Source of the DNA: Pezizomycotina sp. ARF18
Lineage: Eukaryota > Ascomycota
Assembly: GCA_002224055.1 (NCBI GenBank)
Contig: AZLU01000001.1
Span: 920,766-984,765, forward strand
Direction: 5' to 3'
Length of the DNA stretch: 64,000 nt
Positions within the stretch are counted from its first letter, which is position 1, and every line of letters starts with the position of its first letter. Positions 11,454 to 25,605 of this stretch are shown here, one piece after another. Position numbers and translations under genes: made by a program. Under the pieces are notes generated by a model that made no database searches, had not been told where the DNA came from, and saw only the letters and a program-made list of their open reading frames with translations.

Positions 11454-14400
11454 GCTTTTTTGTATTAACTGATGCTCGGGAACAGAATTAGTAGATATAC
11501 GAAGATCCTAAGAATAAGCTCGGTGATTCTATCAGTAAAAGTCCTACTCCTTCAGCCTAGGCTAAAATAAACCCTTTGGAGGAAGGTTTCCACTAACGCT
11601 GACAGAAGTTCAAGATAATAGGTGAAGTTCTGGATCTCAATATGACAAATGCTAAAGTTTATATTCTATACGAAGTCTATGTAACATGTAGCCGCCTTTG
11701 AAGACATCGAGAAACGCCCTAAGTCTTTCTGCTCAGATTTTGTCCGACAATAGTGACAGGTATTCGATGAACAGTAACTTGCTCGTACGGCTTCATATTA
11801 AGTATGAGTAACCTCTAGAAGTAATGTGCAATACAACGGGAACAAACATATAGATATATTTCGTACTCCGTCTGGCGACCGTTTCATATTCCCTTTGATC
11901 AATTGATGAACCCGTTTCCCAGCTGTACTCTTCCTTAAAGTCATCAAATTGAAACTTCTCAATATTTTTTTTTTCTTTTTTGGGCTCACTCCCGTAAACA
12001 GCCAAAGTAAAAAAGAAAAATCGACTGTAGTAGTTGCCGCTGAAGTATTCTAGTAATTTCCACATAACTTACTTTCCAACAATTTCCACAACTAACAGTT
12101 CGTTATTGGTTATTATTATTCTCTTTGTTATGTTCGATTACACGTTCTAGAAAAACCTGGAAGGTCTGCAGATCTGTAACAAACATTAGGCATATCCATT
12201 AGTCACCGACTACTCGGTATAATATCGTTAAATAATATAAGCTTAACCAGAGCATTTCTACCGGGCCCTTCTCACCAAATTCTAATCTATATCGTTATTT
12301 TTAACCTCAAAGGGCTGAAGTGTTTATCGATATTTTCTGCCAGAGATTTAACAGGATAATATTGCATTCAAGTTGTTATAGCGTTCGACATCATACTCTC
12401 GGGTTGACTCAACAAATGAAGCGTTCAACGTTTGTCCTCATAATGTTCGTGGACCTGTTGGAGCGTTCGCCAAACTACCATAAACGTGGGGAACTTCGCC
12501 TAGGTTCTATAATACAGTAATCATCGGCATAACTGATTATGATACGCCCATTACGAAATGCCGCTTCGTATTCAGGTATATTTCAAACCAGCTAAGGTTT
12601 ACTTGCGATGAGAACAAACGGACCATATGAGAAGGAAATAACCGAACACCTGACACCGATCCGACCTTTTTCCAATGAATGCTACGAATGAGATATATAT
12701 TTGCCTTTCGCAGAGATTGTAAAAATTCTGCAATTGCCGCGTATAAATGCAAAAAGGCCTTAGTACCGCAATCTAAAATCCAGCACAGACGTCAACATAA
12801 TCGATTGAATCCGGCACAGGTAAGCTGCAAAGTGATATTGTGGTAGCCTGAGTTGTTATGTTAGCGGGTATAAGTAAAACAACGTTTCTCGCCATGCTTT
12901 GTAGCCACTGAAAACAATCAAACTGCGTTCTAGCCGTACTCATTACAGAACGACAATCTTGTCGTGAAATTTGCCTGCAAGGCGGAGGTATTTAGGTATT
13001 CGAGACTCCTCACATACTCCTATTTCGTCGAAGAGAATATTCGGCCACCCAACGGTTGCATGATACAACAAGTTTTTAGGTCCACATTCCATAATGTTTC
13101 CAGGTTCTCCGTCCCTGCATTGCCACTATACTTCTATTCAAGCATTTTGGATGCCCTAAACCGACCCTTGTAATACTAAATATATATGAGCAAGCGGAAC
13201 CTGAAAAAGTCCGTGGCCATATCAATCTTGTAGACAATGCATTCAAGGTTAGCTTTGAATCCATAGCGAAATTAAGCTAACTAGTATCTCGGAGCACTCA
13301 TAGCTGTAACTCATGAAGTCCGCGTGTGATATACTGCAACTGCAATGCCAATCGATAAACTCGAGTAACATAGATATGGTGAATATGGAACCAGATATAA
13401 CTTGACTGCTTTATTCTTTGATTGCTAGAAGCGTTTATAGTTATCAGATACTTTAGGATAGAGGAGCATACGCGATGTATTTTGTTACCTTCAATGCTGC
13501 GTGATGCCGGCGATAGTATCACTTTTAACGAGATGCAGCGGGCCGCTCATAGCAGGAGTCCTATGTTCTGTATCCTGTACGATATTGGTGAAAGCGAAGA
13601 AAAGGCCATTGGACGTTTCCAGGGTTCAGGAGCGGGAGGATATGAAACCCGCTATGGGCCAACCCTTATAGAATAGATGAGATTCCTAAAGACAAGAGCA
13701 CGAAAGGAAGCATAAAACCTGTATTGAACAAGTCTTTCGCATATTATACAGCAAACATACTGCTCGAAAGCTATCCTGAATGGGGTGGAATGCAAACCTG
13801 GCGTAACAAGGTTAAGCAGAATTTTTTTAAGGATATAGCGAAAGTACACTATAAAAAAAAGCCAAAGGGTAGACATTCCTGAGGTGCTTTCTAGAGTTCT
13901 CAGAGAGACCAAACGATAACGTCTCCGAGCAAGATAAAACGGAAGCCTCAAGTTAACGATATCTCAGGATTTGCTATCTCAAGGCTAGAGCGTGTAAAAT
14001 CGAAATTCCTCCTTGCGCAGATCTACAATGAGCATTAAGAGATGAGCATAAATCTGCAGCTGCTATAAGAAACTTTGTTCGCAAATAGACTGTGTGCATC
14101 TATGTTCATAGAGGGACTCAAACGCTGCATATATCTAGAAAATAGGCGGCCTACTAATTTCACCTCTGTTCAAGGCCCATCCTTTTTATAGGCAGGAATA
14201 TATGGGAGCGCGATAGACCCGCTACATATTGCCAAAAGGTTATGATCTTCTCTGGTAATTATCCAGACGATAGCGAACCTGGTAACATATATTAACAACC
14301 TCAATTCCGTGCCATAAATTACAACCCACAATTATAGTACCAGTAACTTATAGACAGCTCCAACATAAGCCTTCAAAAACTCAAGGACTATCGTTTACTA

Positions 14401-17400
14401 GACGGCTTTTACGTCAATTACGATCCAGGGTTATATACCGCCGATTCATATGAAGGAATCTTTGGCATGCTTCAATATGCTGACTACCCCGGAATGAAGA
14501 TCAGTTAATGAAACACCAGCAAGCAGTAGAAGTTGCTTTACGCTCTCCTAAATACGCGAAAAAATAGATGCTCATATCTGCAAATTCTAAAAGCTCATGC
14601 GATTTTTTTGTGTTACATAGTTTATTAAAACATCAAATAGCACTTCCTTTAGAGATGAAAGAAGATATTAGAGACATTTCGAAGAACGCTTCGATAGGAA
14701 GGCTGTCGCCACTTAATGTCTAGAAGTATGAAATGAAAGTTACGCATTTGAATTAATACCTGCTGCTAGCACGGATACAAACTCAAGACCGCGACAACAG
14801 ACAACATATAAATCAAAATGTCAATTATTTACTACTTATCGTCTCTTAACCTCAGATCACTAAGTTACATAGAAAAAAAAACTGATGTAGCGGCGAGTTT
14901 ATTGGCGTATAATGAACGAAACTTGCTTGGTGCTTATAAGCCTGTAAATGTACCGTAATATAGGGGTCACGAACGGAGATAGATGATTGTATCGCATATC
15001 TGCACGCGGTCTAGTACAAACCTCGTGAAATATAGTGGCCAGGGCGTATAAAGCCACAAGCGATTCCATGACAGAGAGGGCATAAAAGAGGAGAGTACAC
15101 GTGCAAATCGGGTTAGATTTTGTATTGTGGCTGTTCAAGACGCTACATCCACCAAGGATAAATGAGCGTCGAAGCCTTAATGGCGTGTCAGTAGTGTTTC
15201 ACTGCAACAACATAAACCCTCTTATTTGTAGTAATCCGAAGTGATAAACTACTAGTCTGGGTAACCGTAGTTCTCGTAATTGTCGATACTTGGACGATAT
15301 CTCTAACAAAACCCACAGTGTGGCTTTGGGACAACGTCTCATAAGACTTTTTTTGACCACTGAACGTCCCCGGGCTTTTTTTTCTTTCCCTGAAGCATTA
15401 AAAGGTTGCTACCAAGGGCCCATAGCGGCTTCTAGCCCTTCCACATCCCCTGCCTGTTCCGCGTTATAATTAACAGTCACCTAGAACTCGGCAGATAACT
15501 CTAGTCTAATTTTGTTAAAACTCGACTGCGATAACTATTTTATTTGGACCTGAGAGAACTGGATAAGTTTAATTTTTCGAATTACTCGTGAACAAATAGA
15601 ATCTCTCCAATGGATACCGATATTGTCGCGGCTATCTTGAAGTACGATAGCATTCTAATGACTCTAGGATACGGGAACCACATGCTCGAAAACGTTGATC
15701 AGGGTCGCTCCCTTCATACCTTCGTGTTTCGGAAGTCCACCAAAACAAGATACTTTGTCCGACCCGTAGTTGAGAAAAATACAGACCCGATCAGCTCGAA
15801 AGATTGTTAACAGTCCCAAGAATTCTTACCATACTGGTCGATATTTTTCTTTCAGGCTTGGTACCAAGGAAAACGCAGGCATTATAACAGGCAAACTGGA
15901 TACCTCGTTGAAACCCATAGAAGAGGACCATTGTCTTCACAGAAATAGTCCAGAGTTAAGGGGTCAACCAGTACAACATACATCTGAGAACAATGAACGA
16001 AAATTCCCTCCATAAGGTCATACTCCTTGAAGTATCCCCGACAGCTACAATAATTAACAATGCTTCTAAACAATGCATCTACGCCAATTGGGGGGCATAT
16101 TAGGGTTTAGTGCGGCTGGCAGGAATAGAAGATACGCACATGTTACATTTGAATTCATATTAGACCTTAACATACTCGTGTATAACCTCTATGCTCAAAG
16201 AACAAAATGGAAGGATAACTCGAGCAGCTCAGCAACTAGAGGATGATAAACAATCCATACCACTCGCAAGTCAACTTCATAAAGAATGCTGCACCTGCAA
16301 ATATTTATATGGTTAATCCAGTGCCTCCTTTCGACGGGGCTTTCTTCTCTTCTTCACACCGTAATATGCTGCTCTCCGATAATCAATAACCAGCGACCAT
16401 CATATGATCTCTTAGCGAGTGGAAAATCTTCGCACATATTTCATAAAAGCCAGCAAATCAGAACTCGGGATAGTGTGGTTATCTAGACTTTCAAGAATGG
16501 TAGACAGTGGATATCTTCGTAATGTGAAATTCCGACCCGTAGAGAGTTCAAACTGCTTGCAAAGAGTAGAAATGTCTTTTCAGGGGAAACGGTTTTATAA
16601 TTATCCGTATAGAAGGTTCTTGACTCCGAATAGCTTGTGGTCGTTATACCCTATCGGCTACAATGTAAGAAGGGCCATAAGAAAGAAATTCTGACGTGAT
16701 TCGGCATTCGAGATAACGATTTCAGTCAATATTTAATTTCTTTCCGCCTTATACTTTCTCTTTGGGCTTGCGTACTCAGGGCAACAAAAGAAGTACAAGA
16801 GGTGATCTTAGGTAGTAATTGACGGTGTTGCATTACAAAAAAGACTGCAGACTAAAGACATCTACGAAAATGCCAACCTCGAATCCTTTCATGGGATAGG
16901 TCACTTCGACTACTAGAATCATTTGCGATATTAATTCACGCTAGTTCTGAAGAAGAAAGATATTAGGCTTCAGTTAGACAATGAGAAAGAAGACTTGGCG
17001 TTTATCTGTTGAGACTCGTATTAAACGTCGAAAGGCGAGCTTTAGTCCAGTCCCTATGATTTCAAGATAGTAGGTAGAAGGCTCACAATTCAATGTAAGG
17101 TAAAATACTAAGTACTTAAGTAGTTATAAAGTACCGATAGTAATAGTCGCAACCTTTACTTATTCTCATTTAAATGAACGTAAATGGTTTAAATATACAT
17201 ACACAGACATATACAACCAGCAATCGTGAGTTAGAAGCAAAAAAGGAACCGATTGTAAAGGAACACAAAAACGAGCGATAAAGACAGAAAATCCCTTGGA
17301 GAAATAGATAGAAAATCAAATAGTAATCCAGATAACGATGATAGGGGCCCTTCATCAATACGGAATGAATAAATGAATAAATGCGTAAATGAGTAAAAAA

Positions 17401-17529
17401 ACAAGAGACTGGGTTGTCAGCAATTTCACCGTAGAAAACGAATGAAGTAACAATTATATAGATAAACCACAATTTACTACTTCTGATATTTCCTTCAACC
17501 CTTTCGTGCTCTAACCTCGATATTCACAG
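11454..17529. other. Gene desert, about 6 kb
   Basis: No frame on either strand has coding flavour, no terminal repeats were noticed and no conserved motif appears. Base composition is even and moderately AT-rich with few homopolymers, unlike the A/T-tract-rich spacers elsewhere. It could be very old, fully scrambled repeat DNA, but nothing in the sequence identifies a family. Confidence 0.5.
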
Positions 17530-18276
17530 TTAAGTCTCAGAATAAGTGTTATCAGAGTTCTGGGTGAGGTTAACCGTGATCTTTCCGGCTTTAAATTCCA
17601 CGACCTTCGCCTTCTTCTGGAACACTTGGTAGTCGAGGATCTGTCCTGGTTCATAGTCACCCGTCATGACGTAAAATTTCACAATAGGATACAGATTGTA
17701 TGTGCTCTCGGGTTTCGCCTTGAAAATATAGATCGGAACGATCGCACCGCTGTCAATGGTTCCGACGCCTATACAAAAGTTATCTGCGGATATCAAAAGA
17801 TTCATTAGCTTCTTAAATTTTGTTCATTTACGGATATGGACTGATGATAGATCAGAAACCTACTTTCAGTTGGATAATCATAGGCATTCGTGTTAACCAC
17901 GAATCCGCCTGCAGGATCATTGGGCTTGCTTGCGTCGACAGGTGCCTTCATGGTTGCGTACTTCTTATTTCGATCATAGTCACACTGGACGACAGAGCCT
18001 GGTTGAGAAGTCGAGGCGATTTTGACCAGCTGTTTGCCGGAAGTAGTAACCTTTGTTCCAGGCAGAGTGGATTTGGTGGTCAAGCAGACCGCCATGACGG
18101 TTTTATCGATTTGAAACTGTGCTTGGTGGTCCGAAGGGGTGTAGTCAGAGACCTGAAAGACGTTGGCGAAAATGTCCGCGGTATCCACGTTATTAATCTG
18201 GGCAATTCCGTGAAGAGAAAGTATCTTTAAGGTCATTTGACTTGTTGGTGATGTTGATAGTATAGGTAGTAGACAT
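17530..18276 (-). CDS. Fungal soluble protein, uncharacterised family
   Basis: Minus-strand gene of two exons, from ATG at 18276 (MSTTYTINITNKSND) through a Phe-rich strand segment, INNVDTADIFANVFQVSD, FQIDKTVMAVCLTTKS and AGGFVVNTNAYDYPTE, an intron at about 17784-17863, then FCIGVGTIDSGAIVPIYIF, VKFYVMTGDYEPGQILDY and a stop at 17530-17532. I recall similar small beta-rich proteins of about 190 aa, starting with a T-Y-x-I-x-(V/I)-x-N-x-S pattern and ending with a GxYxPGQ motif, scattered in filamentous fungi with no known role. There is no obvious signal peptide. Two frame slips near the N-terminus are each fixed by one extra base in a T or C run. It stands alone in gene-poor DNA. Confidence 0.6.
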
Positions 18277-21200
18277 AGTAGAAGCCACTTTGATTATAAG
18301 AACAGTATTCGAAATTGACTAGATTTGACTTGAAGATGAGCAGAGATAAAGGAATTTACAGGGTATTAGATTTTTTGTTACTTGGCGTTTTGGAAGGCCT
18401 TGGTTTGTACGATTGATCTGTTTGTTGAGCTGATTTTCAGGAGAAGGGAGCGGAGTTGTCCTATATAGACAAGCTCACGATTATAAGGCTCCGTCGGCGC
18501 AGTTCTACTGGGATCTATGAGGATTGCACTACTTTGCTTGTTGGTATTTTCCCCTGGACAACTGCGTCAACCGTGCTATCACACATAGAAACTATTGAAG
18601 GATTGCAACGGCTTAGACTATACTACATAGTAAGAACATCGGGCAATTCACCGATAGAGAGATAATCTTAGAAGATTTTTTTAGCATTGACTTAGATTGT
18701 TAGTGATGCTGCTTTCAGGGTTTGTCCCCTTCGCATGAGGGCGATAGACCTTAGAATTTCCAATCGTCAACTCAGAAAACCAGAATCCTTTCAACTTCAC
18801 AGGTCGTTGAAAATGCATAGCGAGCGGGTATCAACCAATTGCTGTATCTCGATGTGTCTAGACGTTGGAGGATTCAACAATATCTACATACCTCTCTGGT
18901 GTGCACTTTTGTATTGATAGTGATATTTTTCCCGGTTAACGGAGTAAACGAGAAGCATCGGTATATCGGTGGTCGAAAGTGGTCGTCTCTTTGTGCACGG
19001 AGAATGACTAGTCTCGCACCGATCAGCTTTGACGTTATAAAGCTGGTGACATTTTGTTTTTCTGCCCGACCAAAGTAACTATGGAGCTGTATCAGCAGCG
19101 TCTTCATCGCCTCGCATGATGGCAACTTTGTATTTTTTTTTTTTTTGCTGAACCGGATATGTCTAGATCTTCGAGTTAAAGAAAAAACAAGATAGTGTTT
19201 TATTTGGAATTCGCTCTCGATCTTTGCCTTAAGCTTGACCTTGATTCCAAAAAAAAAGTTTTATCATTCTATTCTCTCTCTCGTGGTTGATCTCTTCAAA
19301 TCAGGAACGCCATATTGCCTCGACCCCGATTAAGCACATTCGCAGGATGAACCGCAAGTGCATGATTGTAAGTCTACTCTGATACCCAATCAATTACCAG
19401 ACTACACTTTTCAGTGTATCGGCCGATCCGTTTTCACATACCGCGAAAAGCTACAACGTTGAACATTTTGATACTTCACGAACTTGGGTTAGCTTTCATC
19501 ATCATTTACGTCGAATCACTTTAACTTTTACCGGACCATGAATGGTTCAGGGACACAAATGCTCTTTCTGACATGGGCCGTATGTGCAATGCAAGATTAC
19601 AGGAAGGAAAACAGGGCGCATCCAAATACGAATAATTTTGGCCAGTGATCATCACAATGCTTTTATAAATTCTATCTAGACTGGCAAATCTAGAAAATAG
19701 TTATTAGCGAGTTGACTTCGTGTAGCAGAAGCGTTATAACTGAGATTAGATTCATGTTATTCAATTAAGGAACACTTGAGCATCGCATGCCCCAGTATTT
19801 GGATAAATTTCACTACAATCCATACGTGTGTTGCAGATTGAAAGATAACGACCTCAAGACTCTATAGCTAGAGCTTATACAGTTGAATTTTTCCCAGTCC
19901 ACGATTATGGTCTATTTTCAACATCTTGCCTAACTGAGCTCCAACAAAGATCTTGATCCAGTACTTCTCCAGCAAACCACCGTGCTTAAGTGGCGCGCTT
20001 GTATATTGAATTGCTCTGAGATAAACTGCACTTTGGAACCGAAAACGCCATCACCAAAATAATAACCGCAATATTGGTATATCTCAAGAAGAACACATAG
20101 GCACGTCACTCGCACGGACAAACCGATAATGGAGAATTTAATCTACCCTTGCGCACGAAGAATTTGCCTAACTGTGGAGTAATGGACGCTGTAGCATCGA
20201 CCATATGCATGAGAGAACGGAATAATGATAACAATGACACTTTGCTTGATATTTCAAATCTTGTGGTTGTAAGTGAAACGAAACCGCTTGTTTATTAATA
20301 GTTGGCAAGAAAGCAAAACCACTCTATCGAAGATCGAAAAGGTCAAATCAGAAATGATAACGACCGTGGCGTTTAAGCGAAACTGAACCAGAAGAGCATG
20401 GCTGGAATATCCCGGTAGCCGTCGAGAACCCCAGGCTTAGAAGGCTTGCAGCCACCACGGAAATGGTGGAAATCAAGAATTCATCAGGATAACTTTACGG
20501 CGGTATATATCGAGATCCAGAATATCCCCGCGTAAAATTTTTCTCCACACAATCCTAATTTGGTCGCTTTTTCGTTTTTGCACTTCCGCTAAGCGCCTTG
20601 CAATCCGCCCACATGTGCATGGGCTCCTTTCGGTTAAGACCAAAAGCGGGAGCTATTTCCATCGTTCCACCAAAAATGCAATTGTAGATAAAAGGGGAAT
20701 CAAATCCGATCCCGGTTTTCCCATATTAGAGACGTTAGATGTGTATGTGCATGTAGCTGCAGGGTTTTATAAGTCCGCAGGTTTTCGGAGTCACTGGATA
20801 TCCATTTTTCAGCATGGCAGAAGGAATTTACCGTTTTGGGCCATAGAAGATCTAGATGTTGGCTATAGTTAGGTCACCACTCAGCTGCGTCTTGAGAAAG
20901 GAATGTCACGATACAGAGAAACTATTGAGAAAACTCAGACTCACTCTCTCTTCCAATCGGATACTACTAGATATAACACTCATTTTCTTTTGACGTAAAT
21001 ACTTAGGCAATCTTAATATCTCAAAGGTGTTTCACTCTATATTGGAAGAAATGTGAACGTACTCTTCGTCTTTGTGAAATCTGGTGTTCCAAGTTTTGGA
21101 GAGTCATAGACGAATTTCTAGTGACAACTCTTCAGACTTTCAAAATTCCACAATAGCCGGGAGGTTCAAACTTTTGAACACGCGAGGTCAACGAGGTTCT

Positions 21201-21457
21201 CCAATAATGCATACGGCCGCTGGATTCTACATCACTATTGCGTAGAGCCCCTCAATTGCAGAAACTCGCAATGCCTTTACATATCTCATCATTCCGTCGC
21301 TATCGTTTGCAATATTAACAGCGCGGATATCCCTAAACAGGCACTGACACCTAAGACTCTTTAACCACCGCAGTAGTCAGAATTAGAAACATCACTTTAC
21401 GAAATCCTGAAAGATTTTACCGTTTAAGATTCTAAATCCAAAACACTCACTACCAAT
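18277..21457. other. Intergenic, about 3.2 kb
   Basis: No gene supported. The first 250 bases are likely the promoter of the minus-strand gene. The rest resembles the 11.5-17.5 kb desert in composition. Short open frames such as 20615-20869 show no recognisable motif. A T-rich tract lies at about 19132-19146. Confidence 0.45.
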
Positions 21458-24105
21458 ATGCCAGGAAACCGACCTCCTCAGCTCGATATCATCAAAATCA
21501 CGGCGACGCCTGTGTTCTCGGTCGCAACTACTGATGCTGACTGGCTCGTAACAGCTGCAAATCGCCCTACAGTTCTCTATGATAAGACAGGGTCGTCTTT
21601 GATTGACAATAATGCTGCCCAGGGCCTGGCACGCTTCGCCCGTCGGCTTTGCCATCCCTGACCACCCAAAAATGGCCGGTCACGATTGTTTGCGATGCCG
21701 ATGCAAATGGACCTCAATTTCAAGTTCCCAGACGAATGGAGCGTGCCTGGTGCTAAGTTTGTTCTTAGCGCGACGCTCTCTTCGGGACTCATTCCTAGCG
21801 TAAAGCCCGTGCTCTAAAGCGAGGAAGCAGCAGTCCCTCTTACGCCTTTGTGGTCCGTTGAGACCATGCTTGCTTCTCTTCCGCCTGTTATGACTTTTGG
21901 CGGAGGGATCTTACCGTTCAAGCTCGCCGGCGAGTTCGAATGGACGGTATCTATAGTCGGGAATCCAGGTGAGGAAATGAACCAGAAAGAAGAGAAAAAC
22001 CCAATAAATTCCTAAAATAGGTAGATGATATATCCTAATTCAAAATTTTCGTACGTCGTTAAATAAAAAGCTTTTGTCCAAAAATGTCTCGTCAAAACGT
22101 CGCTCGAGCTGTACTTCACAAATGTAGCAGCGCCATCTGTTATCACTACTCCGAGACAAATCTCGCGCTCTCAGCCGCTATTCGGAGGAGTATACCCAGT
22201 AACCTTGCTTCGCTGGTTTTTTCCCGTCGCCCCAAGAACTCCCGAAGCCGCAGAGGCTGCGGGTGAGAACGGCTCAAGCACAAAGGACATGGTTGCAGAA
22301 CAGTACAAGCTCAATGCAATCTATTGCGAGCATGCCGTCGAGAGGTTTGGTCATGGGCAAACCCTCACAAGGATAAACGTCCTCAGCTTGACTACAAGCT
22401 TGGGAAGCCGTCTTTTGGGGTCAGTGCCCTTGGAGGGACTTTTGACTTATCTGCGTGGAACTCCGCTACGGTTGGATCGTGCAATGCATTTGATCTCTGC
22501 GCGATTCTATACCTCGCATGCTCCGTGTTACTGAGCGATAGCGGTGCCGAGCGCCTGGCGCCTAGGTGGATTTTACACGACGCTAGGACTTTCATTGAAA
22601 ATGCCCAGCTTTGTGGGAACTCAGCACCTCCTTCCAATATCTGTAATAATCCGTTCTGGCAGTCGTATCTGACACGCTCGGGTGAGTATCCTGCATACAC
22701 ATGTACATATCATTACATAGGCCTTGTTACATCAGAATAGCTAACATAAGGATAGAAACGAGTCCTCTGCTACCAGCTCAGGCGAAAGAGCGTACCTTTC
22801 TCCAGCGCCACGCTTGGCTTGAAGTACAGGCCTATCCAGATAGATATCGTAACATCTATCGGGTCGTCCTCGACGCTTCATCGCTTTCCGCTCAAGACGC
22901 TAAAGAAGGTGAAACCCTTCCGGAGCAAGGGAAACGGGAGCGTTCGCCCTACTTGCTACAGCGCCTCGATAAAGCTCGAGTGGAAAATGGCATAACGCAA
23001 AGTCCAGGTGGTGGATACACCATGGATAGCACCGGTGATGCATTCTGTGAGTTACTTCATGCGTAACGCTAAAGAATTATATTTCAGTTGAAAAAGTCAA
23101 ATAAACATATTCTTTTCTAACTAGTTCTAAATAACCTAGACTCGACCGACTCGCATAAGATTGGCTTCATGGTCGGTGTACACGGAACAGACTTAACGTA
23201 TCCACCGATCTTGCCTTTCATACCAGGCGTAATGCAACGCTCGGAATCAGCGATAATGCCGAGCTCCCGCCGGCTCTAAAGAAAGAGCTAGACGCCCTCC
23301 TTCGAAGAGGTGACAGCGGTCGCGATCCCGGCTACTCCAGGACTAGCTTGCTGGTTGATGGCCCATTGACCGCGACAGCCTACTTAAGGTCGCCCTTTCT
23401 GCCGACGAAAATGCGAACTGCAAATCTTACACCCGCGTGGTTTCTCCCACACTTGACGTTTCTAAGCTATCTTTCGAGATCCTCGGTAGCAAGCATGTCT
23501 ACTTGACCCTCGAAGCGTACCCTTCCTTCTTAGGTGCGAAATCTCGCTTGGTTCACGTTCTAAGCTCATTCACTATGGGACCCTGGACTGGTTCATCGAG
23601 CCTCCAGTGTGGAGCGGGAAGTACTGTCCTCTAGGTCACATATCCCTTAGCGTGGGAGACAGTTCAGAAATCCTCTGGGTATATGGGAACATGGTCCTGA
23701 GTATCAGCACGAATGAGCCTGACCAAGGCAACGGTCAACTTCCCGCTACACTCGCTCTCGGTATGGCTGTCGATGCATATTTTCGAGCGGTCACTACGAG
23801 AAATCTTAAGGAGTTCAGCACCGTTGAAGACGCTCCGCTCCGCAAGGAAGCGGTGTGGCCGTCAGAGTTGGGGAAACCTGCGTGCTCAAAATGGGCAAGT
23901 ACAAGGAAGACGGGGAAATATTGAGCTCTTTCGGCATTCCTGACACGCTAGACGGAGCTCAAGTCTTGCAGGTCAGGAAGGCTGATGGCGACGGGGCTTA
24001 CACATTTTGCGGGGTGAAAAGGGTACCGCCAAAATCACTCTAACTGCTAATGATGGGAAAATGGCAAAAGGAAGATCTTTAGTTTTCAAAATCTATGTAA
24101 ATTGA
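21458..24105 (+). CDS. Transglutaminase-like domain protein
   Basis: Multi-exon gene. The N-terminal part (ITATPVFSVATTDADWLVT, KWPVTIVCDADANGPQFQV, FGGGILPFKLAGEFEWTV) looks like beta-sandwich repeats. The core has WANPHKDKRPQLDYKLG, then SATVGSCNAFDLCAILYLA with a candidate nucleophile Cys (codon 22480-22482), an intron beginning near 22681, then RHAWLEVQAY with the candidate His (22809-22811) and YRVVLDASS with the candidate Asp (22872-22874). The order Cys, His-x-W-x-E-V, Asp, with 21 residues from His to Asp, fits the papain-like transglutaminase core. The C-terminal third (VGDSSEILWVYGNMVLSIS, LPATLALGMAVDAYFRAV, GTAKITLTANDGK) ends at TGA 24103-24105. No signal peptide is seen. There are several frame slips, for example near 21630 and 22345. 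Whether it crosslinks proteins, cleaves peptides or is inactive cannot be told from sequence. Confidence 0.55.
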
Positions 24106-25605
24106 ACATTATTGAGTGATTAGTAGTATAAGCTTGCTGTTGTTTACACGCCTAGTATTATTTTATTGCCTTGAAGAAAACATGTACACGCTCATTTCAC
24201 ACTTGATTAATTGACCACATTTTGAGGGCAAAGTATACTAGTATCCGTCCAGCAAGACCCTCTGATACCACCTGTTAACGGAAACTATTTGAAAGCTCCT
24301 CGCGGCAATTGACTTTGACCAGAGCTCTCAGAATCCGAGCTAGGAGAATCTGGTTAGAACTAGGCAAAAATTCTCGCGAACACACAGGAACACAATCCTC
24401 AAGGCATCTAGCACATTGACCCTTTTCGCTTTTGCAAGTGTTATATCGAACGTAAATCAACGCTCCAGTCCTCATAGTCTTTCAGCAAATCACATTTTTT
24501 TTCTCGCTGAATGAATGAAAAATTCCATACACCATCACATTATTAAAATAAACATGAAAAATCACTTTTGTTTCGTTGCCTTATGTGGCGTCGCTTGTAG
24601 AAACCTGTTGATACCATTTTTTTTTCTGGGAGGGAGGCGAGGAGGAAAGGAAAAACAAAGTCCATCAGTGGAAGATACTAGGACGAAAGAGCAGAAGCAC
24701 GGATAGTCCGAGATAGAATCTGAGCTAATAACCCTACTGAAATTTGTGCCATACCTCATAAACAACACTTTATCTCCAAGCGGCATGGACAAGGCCCAAG
24801 TTCAAGAAATCGATTCCACCATGAATTGGTGGACGGTTCCTTCCCCCCCTTTATTTTTTAGAATCTAGATTTTCAATGTATATGCCAATCTCGCTACGCA
24901 TGTAATTCGTAATTACAATTCGTGCGTTTACAATAATTCCGAGCCTTGGATCATACATGCAATTTTATATTATATATCCGGACGCACTTTAGCTTAAAAA
25001 TTGCTTTTTTTTTTTTTTTTTTTTGGAAAAAACGGTACTCCAGAGTTCAGTCAAGTACTTAGGTCCCAAAGTTGCTCTCGGAGAAGGAATCAATCGTCAA
25101 AATGGCAGAAAATATAATCCTGCTTCGTTTTCGTTCAGGGTATATGTTGTAAATTTTAATTCTATCAAGCTGAGCAACCTCGAGACTGCCATTCTTGCAA
25201 ATTCAATCAGCTGCTCGTAAGTTAGACGATGTTCATGATATTTGATGGTGATCTTTCATCCGTTCGCCGCTCCTTGTGTATGCTATCTCCTCCTTGCCAA
25301 GAGTTCTCGTAATCAATATCCTTTATCCAATCTGAAATCTCGTGTCTGAACTATAGCATATGTTCTATACTAGCTAACGTTGTAAGTATACCTACCGATG
25401 GTTACCATGAATGATACTATTAAAATCAAAATCGCTTTGAAGTTATAACATGACTGCAGACCCCTTCTCTTATCTAAAAATGCCCAAAGTTCAACTCTTC
25501 AGAGATATACCAATATCTATCCTAAACAGCTTTTCATATTAAATAGAAATACTCTAAAAGATTATTATAGCAAGCATCAAATCGCGTGTTTACATATCTA
25601 CAAAC
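24106..25605. other. Intergenic
   Basis: No gene supported. T20 tract at 25005-25024. A short open frame at 25023-25217 follows it but shows no recognisable motif. Confidence 0.45.
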
